Shown: one piece after another, positions 1-12,600 of the stretch
Layout of the letters: each line of letters opens with the position of its first letter
Position numbering within the stretch: position 1 is the first letter of the stretch
NCBI RefSeq assembly: GCF_036373705.1
Contig: NC_089867.1
Location: 2,468,001-2,532,000 of the forward strand
Direction of reading: 5' to 3'
Origin: Amia ocellicauda
Taxonomy: Eukaryota; Chordata; Actinopteri; Amiiformes; Amiidae
Length of the DNA: 64,000 bases
Notes under the pieces: model-generated
Database searches by the model: none
Told to the model about the DNA's origin: nothing
What the model saw: only the letters and a program-made list of their open reading frames with translations
Made by a program: the position numbers and the translations under genes

Positions 1-671
1 AGAACATAGAAGCTACCTTATATCTTCAGATCAGTTGCTATCAAGAGTAAATGAGGAGAGGGCTTCAATGTATGGAGGTTTCCCAATTATATTGAGAATG
101 GACCTCTAGCCCGCTGTTGTCAGTAGCTCATTAGATAATGCACAGTCGGCAGGGGTTCATGGAGCAGTTAGTCTCCCATCAGTAACCTGTGAGGGTGGGT
201 GGTTCTGTCTGATTGAAAACTCTGCTGTTTGCAGACGAACCTCGAAATTTACAAATTTGTGTGAACCACTTGGAAAACAGTAATATATATGTATATAATA
301 TCTGTTTCCACCTTATTTTGGCTAAACTTTGCTCATGTGTTTATAATATAACTGTTGTACCCTTACACTTAATTGTAAAAGAGTCTTATAATTGCTGACA
401 ACTCTGTCGGCCTACATAAATGATATGCTGAAGCAAAACTTGTGTTTCTGTAGACACATTTTAATTCAACAGGACTCTGATCTCAAACCCCCTTGTACTA
501 CCTTTTTATTTTCTCTCGCATTTATGTGAAAGCTTAGACTAATCAAACTGTGCCACTGAATGAGGGATTCCGTCCCGAGATGAAAAGAAAACTAAAAATG
601 TAATGTCTGAAAGAAAAAGGAGGTGAAATGAATTGGCACAGTAACGCCATGTGTGTATGTGTGTAAAACAG
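1..671 (+). other. VPS13B intron (partial), no gene seen
   Basis: This stretch precedes the first visible VPS13B exon and should be the end of an intron that starts outside the window. It is AT-rich and ends in a weak acceptor tract (GTGTGTAAAACAG) at 671. Short open frames here have no family resemblance and no splice support. Confidence 0.7.
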
Positions 672-1868
672 GAAGATGCTCCAGTCGCTGGGGCGGCCGG
701 AGGTGCATATGGCTCTGGAGGTGACCATTGTGAGCGGCTCTGGCCAGGAGCACCCAGGCTGCCTGCTGCTGACCTCTGAGGTGCTGTTTGTGGTCAGCCT
801 GAGCGAGGACACTCAGCAGCAGGCCTTCCCCGTCACTGAGATCGAATCCCAGCAGGAGCAGGGCGGCCCGCTCACTGTCACCCTGCGGCAGCAGCGCGTG
901 GCCTGCGACTCTGAGGTGAGAGTGCGCCACACTTTAAATCTCTGCATATGAACTGCCAGCTTCCCAACAAGCCAAAGAAAGGGCAAATAAAATACTCTAA
1001 AAGGGCATTGTCTGTCAGCCAGGAGGCAGGGCTAGTCTAGAGCTTCTGCAAGACACACTCACTCCAACTGCTCTGTCAATATATTAAACAGGTGGATGCA
1101 AGGAAACATTTTATTTGCTTGTTGGTAAGTTGGTGTATTTGTTTGCACTCACCTTTCATTTGATAGCTTACGTGCATCCTGATGATATTTCTCACAGCAA
1201 TCATATCTTCTCATTACTTGCAAAGGGATTCCAAATGTTTATATCGGTATACTTTAGTCTGAAGAAAGGTGTACTGTGTTACTATAAGTAGGGTATTCTC
1301 CTATAGAAGGCATATGAGTACTGAAGTGGACAGGTGGACTGTTGTTGAGGGCCTACAGGGTAGTCTGCTGCTTGCTGCTTTTGCATACTTGGCAACTGTT
1401 TGAAATGGTGTGCTTTTCCACAAAGCAGATCTGATACTGCATGTTCTGGGAATATTTTAAAAGCATGAGGGGAGATTGGTAACTCATGGTTAAATGTTGG
1501 CTAATGTCTGTAGAAATAAAGTGTTACAGAAATTGGGGAAAGGATTTGGGAAGTGAGCCATAATGAAGCCATTCAGAGGCCCCTCTCGCTGACTCTGTTG
1601 TGTCCACTTGCAGGGCGAAAGCACCAGAGAGCGGCTGTCAGAGCTGCAGTACAAGCGCCTGGTGGAGTACGTGACTCGCACCTCCTCCCACATCGTGCCA
1701 TCCAGCGCCACCCTGCAGCAGCAGCAGCCGCCACAGGTGGTGGCAGCCGAGCCCCCCTTGGCCAGTGTCAAGACCTACAGATACCTGGTGGAGCCTCACT
1801 TTGCCCGTGTGTTTGTGAGCAAGTTCACTATGGTGAAAAACAAAGCCTTGAGAATAGGGTTCCACTGA
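672..1868 (+). CDS. VPS13B: VPS13B C-terminal end, last two coding exons (partial)
   Basis: This is the 3' end of VPS13B (COH1, Cohen syndrome protein), a giant bridge-like lipid transfer protein of the Golgi and endosomes. Two exons are visible. Exon 672-915 opens with one base finishing a codon and ends in phase 0 at a GTGAG donor. Exon 1614-1868 follows a CAG acceptor and ends in TGA at 1866-1868. Together they encode 165 residues. The first exon carries RPEVHMALEVTIVSG and LLLTSEVLFVVSLSED, a beta-rich stretch as in the VPS13 C-terminal PH-like region. The second ends in KTYRYLVEPHFARVFVSKFT and a short basic tail. The rest of the gene lies left of the window. The call rests on recalled similarity and on the neighbour RGS22. 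A poly(Q)-like run (CAGCAGCAGCAG) near 1716 is local. Next gene RGS22 is tail-to-tail. Confidence 0.85.
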
Positions 1869-2373
1869 GGACTCATCCCCAGCACTGACACTTCTAGAAA
1901 GTCCAACTACTACCAAATCTCACATGAGCTGCTTCCTAGAGGTTTTTTTATTATTAACTATAAATCCGTATGTATAATTGTAAATATACATATATTTTAC
2001 AGCTGCAATTTGTCAATCTCCATTTCACTTTTATGTTTGTATGCCCTTGAACTCATAGTAAGGGGTGAAATAACCTCTATGCAAGAAATCAAGCGCACCG
2101 CCAGAGCCCATTTCCATCAAAGAGCTGAAGAATAATAGCACAGGTCAGCTTGGAGCTACACATGGTAAGGTTATTTTTCATATAAGATCTTGTTGATTAA
2201 GTTTATCAAAGATTTTCTACAGAGTGGTAAACACTTACAATTTAATGTTGAACATTTGAGATATGATCTGCTAAATCAGTTTATAGCCTTGTCTTGGAAC
2301 AGTTTGAGACTTCCAAAATAATTTTCCAATCAGTCCCTAAAGCCAATGTTTACAAAGACCACACGTGCTAATT

Positions 2374-2383
2374 AATAAATAAA
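2374..2383 (+). terminator. Candidate VPS13B poly(A) signal
   Basis: Two overlapping AATAAA hexamers lie about 510 bases after the VPS13B stop codon. They are the first good signals on this strand after the gene. The assignment is inferred from position only. Confidence 0.4.
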
Positions 2384-3399
2384 AATCACAGATGTGTGTG
2401 TAAAGGTATGTGCAATATATTCATGTAAAATAACTGAAAAAATAAGCCTACAAAAATATATTTTGATTGTGTTAGTGTGTGCATAAGTGTCACATATCCT
2501 CATAGTATGAACAGCTCAGAGTATTTACTGTGCAGTTGTAAACACTCATCTCTTACTGTCAACTCAGCCAAGACTGCTTACTGATAAGTAATATAATGAA
2601 CATTTTGTATTATTAACTGTTTAAAGATAGTTTTATGTAAGAAATCACAAACAAAAAATGTGTAAACAATCAAATCATTATATTTGCATTTATAAATTAT
2701 ATAAGTGTGATATTAATAGTAAAATATTGAACACTAATAAAATAAAGCAATTTGTTTTTCTTAGACAGTCTGTACAAATTATATGGATGCCCCCATCTGT
2801 CAAGGCACTTTGTCCCAATGTTTGTTTTTTCTTTCCTGCCACTAACACCTAGTGGTTTCAGCTTCTTTCTGATACAATGCAACCCAGCTTTGCAGTGGAC
2901 ATAAGAGTAAAGGGTTAGTCACTATGTTCAGTATAACTGGACCATGTACTGCTTCCAAGGGGAAACAGTCAGGTACTGGTCTGTCTGGCATATTGCATGT
3001 TCAGAAAAATATCAAACTGATTCTGCTTACGCTTACTTACGCTTTATGAATTTTACAAATATAACAATCTGAATGTAATATATAATCTAATATTTTGGCA
3101 AGAAAAGCACAGCTGCAGGTAGTATTGAAAGCACTAATCACTGTTTAATCACGGTCTTGTCATTATTGTTACAGGTTGAACTACCTTTGGTCATTTCATA
3201 TTCTTATATTTGTATTGTTTTACCTTATGCAAAGTGCTGCTGCAGTTTTCTAAACAAAAAGAAAGAAGAGCATTTCAGTGCCACAGTTTACTAATGCAGT
3301 TCTGTAGCAGAGTGAGGTCCCTCAGAAGTGTAGCTCTCATTAAGCTGTGTCCATTGTTTTCAGAATCTAAGGGTTAAAAAAAAAAGGCCTAGTTAATCA

Positions 3400-3482
3400 T
3401 TTCCAGATCAACCTGCATTCGTATCAGCCTGTGTGAGCGTCTGGTGGTCTGGGAACCATACATTTGATACCACTGGTATACA
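3400..3482. mobile_element. Fragment of hAT-type short element
   Basis: The stretch containing CTGCATTCGTATCAGCC and later GGTGGTCTGGGAACCA resembles the right end of the better preserved element at 15002-15356 (CTGCATTCGCATCAGCC, then the GGACCACTGG region). Only one end is visible and no target-site duplication was found, so it is a truncated relic. Confidence 0.5.
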
Positions 3483-6075
3483 CCAACTAATCAAGACTGT
3501 CCTAATGTTTGTGGTAATGCAGTACTGCTCATGACCACATGAGGGGGCTCTAAGTTCAATTAAACATTCAGCACATTCAAGACTTTCTTTTTACAAATGA
3601 GAGCGAGATGCAAGTATTTCAACAGTAAAGTTCGCTGGGATGGAAAAAATACTTGTATAAATTATACTTGGTACTATGGGATCAAAATGGATTACAAATA
3701 AGAGAAAACATTTAGTAAAATTCTTAAAGTTTAGAAAACATTGTGTTTAAGTAGTAAAGTTAACTACACCATCCCTATTAAAAAAGTAATTGAGTCTACA
3801 AGGAAGGAAGAAAGGGCTTCGAACAACATTTAGTGCTTCAAAAGCCCTGCAAAAATTCTATAGGCCTGCCAATATTACAAATGGTAAAACAAATGGTCAC
3901 AGATGCAATCATTATGAAAATATGCTGCCTTTAGTTTATTTATATCCCATCCATACCATTTCTACAACACTGTTACAAAACAATTGACACGTCTATGCAG
4001 AAATGGTTTGTGCACACTGCTGGATTGGTAGTTCTCAATTTGTGTCTTCAGAATGAGTTCGCTCCAAGCACTGGTAATTAACAAACAGTCTGTTTTCGTG
4101 CCATCAAATACAAATGGAAGGGAGTGAATTCCATGGCAATGCGCTTGTGTCACTGCATTCCAGTGAGCCCTCTGCTGTGTATCCAGAGTCACAGTTCCCC
4201 AGGAGACAGTGGGAGAATGGCCCCCTTCCCAATAAAATCGCAGAGGGGAACAGAGCAACATTGTTCTATGGAAGGAGATAAGACGGTGGTGGTAGAAAGG
4301 TAGCACATCAGTAAAACCTCAATTCAAGTCAAAGGGCTAAGTGCTTGAATGGCGAGCAGGAGAGGGCATGAAACAGTGAAAACCCTGCACTGAAAATATT
4401 AGCAGTGAACCTCACTTTGGAGAGAGTTCTTTGGCAGATCTAAGAGGTGAGAGACAGATTAGTCAGGCTGCTGCTATTGCATTTGTGTTCATGCAGCAGT
4501 CTAGTGTATATCTGTGTGCACAACTGTGAGAAGCAGTTTGTAAGTGTATCTCTCAGGTGCTTTTTCCTGTATGCAGAAGGGTGAGGGGTCAATCACTCCC
4601 TGGTTGTCTGGTGGTCTGTGAGTTACACTGACCTGAAGCTGGTGTTTCAGATCAGTGGGGGATGTTTTCAGCTCTGAGAGACGGAATGGAGCGCAGGGTT
4701 CTTTTGGTGGCATTCGACTTGCTGCTGTGGAGCGAGGAGGTGTCTGAAATGGAATCATGGGAAGGTATAGTGAACAGCAGCACTGTTAGAGTGAAGAAAC
4801 CAATCAGAAGCTGTGCAATTGACCTCATAGCTTTATATGCTTTCATTAGTGTGCCATGCAACATATCCATCAAACCTGTCTCATTCTGAGTAACACAGAT
4901 GTTATGATAAATTACTGACTAAACACTGGGTCAATAGAGATACTTGGCTATAGTCAGCATTTTTCAATTCAATTATAAAGTATTCCCAATAATACCTTAA
5001 TAAATACGGATGGGTCATGAAAAGCATCTGTAGTTCTGAGGGTGAAACCTCCTCCATTTTCTATTAAAAGGGCATTAACAGTTACTTTAATTTAAAACAG
5101 CATCTACAATTACACTAAAATGTTTATTGGACTGTGTTTCCCTGTGATGGAAACTGCTGTTAGTGGCCAAGCATTGCACTGGTGTCATGGGAGAGATTGT
5201 TACACTACAGCAGGTTTGATTTCACCCAGGAAACCTGATCCTGGACATTTGAAGCATAACCAGTCAGACCAGAATTAACCTGTGATGTGGATAATTAAGT
5301 CATTGGTCAAGGATAATTGGTCTGGATTGATTTAGTTTTATAAAGATATAAAAATAATAAACAATATTATGGTTGCCAACAGGAAAGACACATTCTTGTT
5401 TTTCAAGTAAAGGGCCAATAACAAAGAGCCTTGGTTATGGTATACTCAGTGTATGAGTGTGAATCAGTGAATATAGAAAGGATCAAGAGGCCGAAAGGCT
5501 TATGGTCTTGGGCTTCATGTAAGTTTCAGCAGATTCTCTGTATTGCATCCTGGACCAGCTCCTCATCTTAAGAGATAAACTTCTGCACTTTATCAACATC
5601 CATGGTAGGTCTATTTATTATTTGTTATGATTTGTTATCATTTGCTTTCTAATATGTTAATTCTGCAGTTTACATGGTTTTAGAATCCTCTATATGGAGA
5701 ATTTTTTTTTTTTTCTAGTGAGCCCATGCATGGGTCATTAACTTAGATTAGATTTGTTCCAGACTGAAAGCTCCATATAAACTGGAGAGAAAGCTGCAGA
5801 GAGGGAATAGATGCAACATGAGCTATAGTTTTACGGTGTATGAGAGTCCAGCCAATCCAGATTTATTTTTACTGGGGAACACTTGAATTTAATTGAAAAC
5901 AAATTATGAATTGAATTTTAACAACCTATTATTTTCTTTTGAGATTGAGATTTGAGATTTACCAAGCCTGACCTGTAAATTATTAGTAATTACTAGTAAT
6001 TCAGCATATTTGCTCATGTCCTAATAGCTGATGATTCAAGAGGATCTATATAACCTGCTAGATGACCACCTTTGC

Positions 6076-6520
6076 TACCTGCTGCACAAAAATATAGATG
6101 CAACAATTCCAATGAGTTTCAGTTCATATAAAGATAATCAGTCAATTTAAATTAATGAATCAAATAATCAATCTATGGACTTTAAGTCTCAAGTTTTGAG
6201 GGACATTCCTGCAGCCAGAATGCGAATCGCACAATCCCTCAAAACTAGAGACATCTGTGGCATTAGAGTGGCCTTTTATTGCCCCCAGCACAAGGTGCAC
6301 CTGTGTAATGATCATGCTGTTTAATCAGCTTGTCGATGTGCCACACCTGTCAGGTGGATGGATTATCTTGGCAAAGGAGAAATTAACAGGTATGTAAACA
6401 AATGTTTGCACAAAATTTGAGAGAAATAAGATTTTTGCATGTATGAAAAAATATTTCATTTCAGCTCATAAAACATGGAACCAACACCTACATGGTGAGT
6501 TTATATTTTTGATCAGTATA
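6076..6520. mobile_element. Internally deleted Tc1-like element overlapping the RGS22 3' end
   Basis: Both ends match a Tc1 family common in fish genomes, with a terminal sequence like TATACTGAACAAAAATATA. The right terminus lies at 6520 in inverted form (TTTTTGATCAGTATA) and the left near 6076. The 445-bp body keeps only end regions and lacks a transposase frame. On the minus strand it carries the RGS22 stop codon (6513-6515) and an AATAAA at 6275-6280. The TA dinucleotide at each end fits Tc1 insertion. Confidence 0.8.
6275..6280 (-). terminator. Candidate RGS22 poly(A) signal inside the Tc1 element
   Basis: AATAAA on the minus strand (TTTATT on plus), about 235 bases after the RGS22 stop codon. 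It is the first such hexamer I noticed downstream of the stop. It belongs to the transposon body, where the same AATAAAAGGCC sequence is part of the family sequence. Confidence 0.45.
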
Positions 6521-6689
6521 CCTTTAAGCAGCCCAGCCCTACAGTGTACAGTGTGGAGTGTGTCATGCATCTACCTGGGTCTGAGGAAAGGGAGTGTGTG
6601 GTGTCTCTTAAATCTTGCTCGTTGTGGTGGTGAAGCTTCATCTCCTCTTGCTCCAGAGCCTCCAGGTATTTGGAGTAAGACCAGGAAAT
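6513..6689 (-). CDS. RGS22: RGS22 terminal coding exon
   Basis: The acceptor TTTCTCCTTCAG precedes a frame starting [16 protein letters not shown], clearly like the human segment with CYSKYIEALEQE. After about 20 residues similarity fades. The frame ends in LGCLKVY and a TGA at 6513-6515. The final Tyr and the stop fall within the terminal repeat of the Tc1 element at 6076-6520. The exon is 177 nt, phase 0 on entry. Confidence 0.75.
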   Translation of the reverse strand: MSWSYSKYLEALEQEEMKLHHHNEQDLRDTTHSLSSDPGRCMTHSTLYTVGLGCLKVY

Positions 6690-9600
6690 CTGAAGGAGAA
6701 ACAAGACAAGCCAAAAAAATAAAAATAAATTACTAGTAGGAATACATAATCAGGTGGCAACTGTATGTGTAAAACACAGACTTCTTGTTGGATTGCTTGT
6801 CAGGTGGTCATTCAAATGTAGTTTCCTGCTTGGTTGCAACCAATTTGTTTGGAAAATGATTTGCCCAGATATTGCACATAGGATAGGTATGGATAGGATT
6901 CCTGAGCAAAAATGCTGTATGCTGGTGTGTCTTACCTGCTGACTCTGATATGCTGGGCCCCCATTCTCTCTCCCTGGCACCCCTCCCTCTTGGCTGCCAC
7001 TGTAGACACTCTCATAGTCTCCAAAGAAATCTGCTGCAAAACTCGACTTCTTCTTGGCTTCTTCCTGTTCCTGATCATTAAACAGAAAAACCTGGTCGCA
7101 TTCACTTGTTTACAAAACATATTATTCCCTATAAACACCTGTCGTAATGAATGTTGTAATTATACAGTGATTCAGTTGTGTTTCTTCCTGTCTATTAAAC
7201 GTCTAACGATATAATGTATAATAATTACCACCACCCTGATACTGCTTTCCTTGTCTCTTCAAAGCATTACTCTTGCCGATTTACACCGGTCATTTGATTG
7301 GCCAAGAACACGGGGCCCTACATTAATGAACCACTTCTATCATTTAGCACCAGAATGTCATCAAATCCAGAAGCAGGAGTGAACGCAACTCCGGAAGTGT
7401 TTTCAGGACTCACTTTGGCTCGCCTGTCCTCCTCTCTGATCCTGCGCTGGAATTTCTCCTGCTGCTGCTCCCTCTTTCTCTGCAGCACAGGGAGGATCTT
7501 CTCCTCTTCCAGGCCGCTCCTGAAGGAGCAGAACTCTGGCCACAGCTTGAAGAGCACCCCGAACACTGTCATCTGGAGAGACGCACGCACACGCACACAC
7601 ACCTGCTCAGATGAAAGCACCTCCACTAGGAAATGGTCAGTAAGTAGCAGAAATGAGCTAAAATCTTGTGCAGCATGAATGAGAGAATAAAACGGATTAA
7701 ACGATATTGATATTTTCAAATTGTTAAAGAGAAAGCTTTCAATTAAACTCAACAGTGGTGGTGTAACTCTCCAGTTCACAATGCACAATACTCTATGGCT
7801 ATTATACCAGAGACCTACTGTTATGTTACTGGAGTCAATATTATTCCACAACATTTTTGAGGATTTCTATCATAACTCAAACTCTGCAGTAAAATACAAT
7901 TCTATTGCAAAACAACTCCTGTGCCATCACTGTAGAATTGTGTCAGCACTGGCAGACCTGTGCCTCTCTGAATACATAGGGGCCCAGCTCCCTCCTCCTC
8001 TCCAGGATGGCGTGGGCCTGCTCAGGGGGGATGTCTATCTGCAGGGCGGGGGGGATGGTGGAGTTGATGAAGCAGTTGATTATGGTGGTCACCTTGCTCT
8101 GGATGGTGGCCTCGTCACAGTGCGAGTGGCACAAGTCCTAGACAAAGGAAGTTAATTGTTATTGTTGATCAGTTTATTTTCAAATGAGACTCGAAACCCT
8201 GACCTGGAAACAGTATTCAGGTGGGGAGAGAAATAGGAAAAGGAAAAACCTGAATAAATTAGTGGAGGAACATAACGAATGCAGATGCCTTCAAACAGGT
8301 TTACTGCATGATACAATTAAGCAATTAACATCATATCATGCTCTGTGGCATGTATAAAAAGGCCCAGTTGACCTTGATTTTGGATCAAGATGGCAAGAGG
8401 AAAGGATCTAAGTGACTTGACCACTACAGTGAGGGGGTCCAGAGGCTCTGTTATGCTATGGGGGGCATTTTCCTTGCATGGTTTGGGTCCACTTGTGCCC
8501 TTAGAGGGAAGGGTCACTGCAAATCATTACTATGTTATTTTGAGTGATCACCTTTATCCTATGGTGAAACATTTCTATCCTGATGGGAGTGGTCTCTTCC
8601 AGGATGACAATGCGCCCATCCAAAAGGCACAAGGGCTCACTGAATGGTTTGATGAGTATGAAAATTATGTGAATCATATGCTATGGCCTTCGCAGTCACC
8701 AGATCTCAACCCAATTGAACACCTATGGGAGATTTTGGACCGACGTGTTAAGACAGTGCTCTCCACCACCATCATCAAAACACCAAATGAGGAAATATAT
8801 TTTGGAAGAATGGTGATTCATCTCTCCAGTAGAGTTCCAGGGACTCGTAGAATATACACTGATCAGCCACAACATGACCACTGACAGGTGAAGTGAAAAC
8901 ACTGATCTCGTTATCATGTCACCTGTCAGTGGGTGGGATATATTATACAGCAAGTGAACATTTTGTCCTCAAAGTTGATGTGTTAGAAGCAGGAAAAATG
9001 GTCAAGCGTAAGGATCTGAGTGACTTTGACAAGGGCCAAGTTGTGATGGCTAGACGACTGGGTCAGTGCATCTCCAAAACTGCAGCTCTTGTGGGGTGTT
9101 CCCAGTCTGCAGTGGTCAGTACCTATCAAAGGTGGTACAAGGAAGGAAAAGCAGTGAACCGGCGACAGGGTCATGGGTGGCCAAGGCTCATTGATGCACG
9201 TGGGGAGCGAAGGCTGGCCCATGTGGTCTGATCCAACAGACGAGCTACTGTAGCTCAAATTGCTGAAAAAGTTAATGCTGGTTCTGATAGAAAGGTGTCA
9301 GAACACACAGTGCATCGAAGTTTGTTGCGTATGGAGCTGCGTAGCCGCAGATCAGTCAGGGTGCCCATGCTGACCCCTGTCCACTGCCGAAAGCGCCTAC
9401 AATGGGCACATGAGCATCAGAACTGGACCACCGAGCAATGGAAGAAGGTGCCCTGGTCTGATGAATCACGAGTTCAAGGTGTTGACTTGGCCTCCAAATT
9501 CCCCAGATCTCGATCCAATCGAGCATCTGTGGGATGTGCTGGCCAAACAAGTCCGATCCATGGAGGCCCCACCTCGCAACTTACAGGACTTAAAGGATCT

Positions 9601-12600
9601 GCTGCTAACGTTTTAGTACCAAATACCACAGCACACCTTCAGAGGTCTAGTGGAGTCAATGCCTCAATGGGTCAGGGCTTCTTTTGGCAGCAAAAGGGGG
9701 ACCTACACAATATTAGGCAGGTGGTCATAATGTTATGGCTGATAGGTGTATACACGCACTGTACTGCTTTAGTTTTTAATCAAATGCATCAGCTTTCTCC
9801 AACGAACTTATGTTTAGAAACAGTAATGCAAAAATAGCAGAATTTAGCATGAAATTAACTATCAGTATCTCCTTTCCCCTGAAAGCTGATATCTCAGCTT
9901 CTGCCATAGCCCCCCTATCAGTCTACACCAGGGAACCTCACCTTATACCTTTGCACCTCCAGCCAGAAGAGCACTCCGTTTTCCAAGAAATCTCCTTTCA
10001 GGGACACAAAGCGCTGGAACTGACGGCAGGTCACCGGGTTCAGCAGGGCCTTCCGGAAGGCCAGGACTTCTTTGGATGACGTCACCCATTTACTGTCAAT
10101 GTACTGTCAACATGATCCGGGGTGTTTATAGTGGAAATGCAGATATTTCAGTGAGGAAACGTACAATTGATAGAAACACCTGCTGAAGAAGTTATTTCAA
10201 AGGTCACTTGCACTTTTAAATGTCCTTATTTTCTGTCAAATAGAAGTTCACTCCATTTAGCTAGGCAGGCACATGAATAATTCCCACCTGATATGAGGGC
10301 TTTGTGAATTATAAATTCCATACGAGACGCCAGCCAGAATTTCCAAACATTCCAATACCTCTGATCTTGTATATATACACTGTATGTTGCTCTGTACAGG
10401 GAATTATCTGTATTTAAAATATACTACCAAACTCTGACCAAATAATTGAGACAGGTTAAGGAATTAATGTTTTTTCACTGTAAGGACATGTGTGTCAAAT
10501 CCTTATGTGCGAGATTTAGAATAAGGTGTGAAGTGTGTCTCTTGTTTCACACAGTTTGTGGAACCAGAAATTATCAGCATTCCTTAAAGGTCCTCTCAAC
10601 CCAGACTACATGAGATAACATCTATTATGTAAGAGAGAGATTCTTCACATGATGGATTACTTCATAGAGAAGGGAAGAGAGAGTCTGTCACTGCTCAGAA
10701 ACTGAGACAGATTTATAACTTCTTTTAGCACCATCACACTGAATAATTCACTGCCAATACTTTCTGTTAGAGGGGAAAAACATCTGATAATATATTGGAA
10801 GCAACGAGAGCGGTTTTCTGTTAGTGTGTTTACTATAAATTACTCTTCCCTTGTATTTTTAAACGTGAATGAAACACATACCCATGTTAGTTTGAAGGGA
10901 AGGGTTTGAGTTCTATGTGTAGATACTGACAGTTACTGAATCACAAAGGCTCTTCAGAAAAAGGATAACTGACCTTCCACACCTCCCTCTTCTTCCTGTG
11001 TCTCGAGAAGGCCTGATCCTCAGCCACATCCTTCATCTGGGCCTGAAGAGGGGAGACAATCAACCTATGTTCTGACCTGCCAGCCCACAGCACTATCACA
11101 CAAGCTTCACTGCATCTTACCTGACCTGCTCCAGCACTACAAAGGCACAAAGCAACATATTGTTTTGAACAGTTTCTGCTGTTTAAAGCATCCATTAAAA
11201 CTGTTTGTGGGTGTGCCTTTTCTGGTATTATTAGGGTCTGTATATGCCACTTCTTTGAATTTTAATTATTTGCTTGAAAACACGTGAATGCCTATTAAAT
11301 GCCAGTCAATTAAACAAAACTATTAATAGTATATTTAGATTGTCAATTATGTTCAAACACTTAAAGATTCCTTCCATTGCTCTTAAACAGTTTACGACAG
11401 GACCTCGTTGACAGTGTCCTCGCTTTCTTCTTCAATCAAGTCTGCACATTCTGTATTTCTCAAGCACTAGATTTGACAGGCTCCCTACTAGCTTGCACCC
11501 TACAGCCTAACTGACATACCTGCATCCTCTGCCTCTCTGCGAACTGCGGGGAGGCGAGGAACAGAGGCAGCCACTTCCTCTCGATGCGCCTCCTTACATG
11601 TCTCTGGACCTCGATCAGCACGGGTGCAGACAGACGCTCGTGGAGGATCCTGCCCCAGCCCCCACCCAGCTGCATCACCTGCCCTCACACACACACACAA
11701 CAGACTGTGTCAACTCCTTCTGCCTCCTGTTGTCCACCCACACTCTGGCTCAAGCCTCTCTACAGCCTGGCCCTTTGCTTAATTGTTTTCCCTATAGAAC
11801 CTACACAATGGGTCTAACCTGTTATTCCAGTTAGCACTTGAGTTATCATCTCACTGGAATGACAAATATATTCACACTGACATGGGTAAATGGTTCTCCT
11901 GATGTTTATAGGAAAGTTGAGAAGTTCACTGAAGTGCCTGGTCCAGTAGGACATGAGAAAATCTATTTGATCTAACACTGAGGCCAAAGTCTGTCAGCAT
12001 TATTTAGTTCTGACTTTCTAACACAAAGACATTGTCCATCCCACCTCACAATCACTTTTAACCACAGTGTGATTGTTTTGTGTTTTTTTCCAAATTTTAA
12101 AGCAGTGCCTGTAAAAATGTGTAAATATAAATACTAAACTGAATTGTGACAAAGTTAGACAGCCATGGTTACCTCTTCCTGTTGCTCTCTGGTTGCAGGG
12201 CTGTTGGGCCCAAAGAAGTACTTCTTATTCAGGTACATGCTCTTAATGTCTTTGGACTTCTCCTCCCTCTTTTCTCTGTCCTTGTGGAGCATCCTTCTGA
12301 ACTGCTCAATGTCCAGCCAGCACATCAGGTCCATACTACAGGAAATTAATTACAATAAGTACATTCATACACTTCTCTGTCATCCATACACTTCTCTGTC
12401 ATTGTGTTGACATATTATCAACACAAGTCAATGGCATACAAATTTCCCTTTAATAATTTAAACACATTTAACTGTTATGGACAGTGTGGCTTATGTAGTA
12501 TTTAGTGTTTATGTGATTTTCAGAAAGCACAGTGGGTGTTGCAGATTATAGTTATTTTGTTCCTTTTAATTATTTAACAATTACCAGGGACTGGAATCCA

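Larger units (their letters stand above)
1869..6075. other. Intergenic region between VPS13B and RGS22
   Basis: This region holds the presumed VPS13B 3' UTR and the space where COX6C lies in mammals. Overlapping AATAAA motifs at 2374-2383 are candidate poly(A) signals for VPS13B. I looked for COX6C on both strands and did not find it. Two minus-strand frames (3962-4306 and 4501-4873) are open but unsupported; the second has one hydrophobic stretch. A fragment like the right end of the hAT-type element at 15002-15356 lies near 3400-3482. Otherwise nothing recognisable. Confidence 0.6.

Noticed and set aside
3962..4306. 114-residue minus-strand open frame between VPS13B and RGS22
   Set aside because: No recognisable family, no splice support, and composition like the surrounding noncoding DNA.
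4501..4873. Minus-strand frames with a hydrophobic segment, considered as COX6C
   Set aside because: The sequence does not resemble COX6C in its membrane segment or its charged C-terminal half; no convincing exons.
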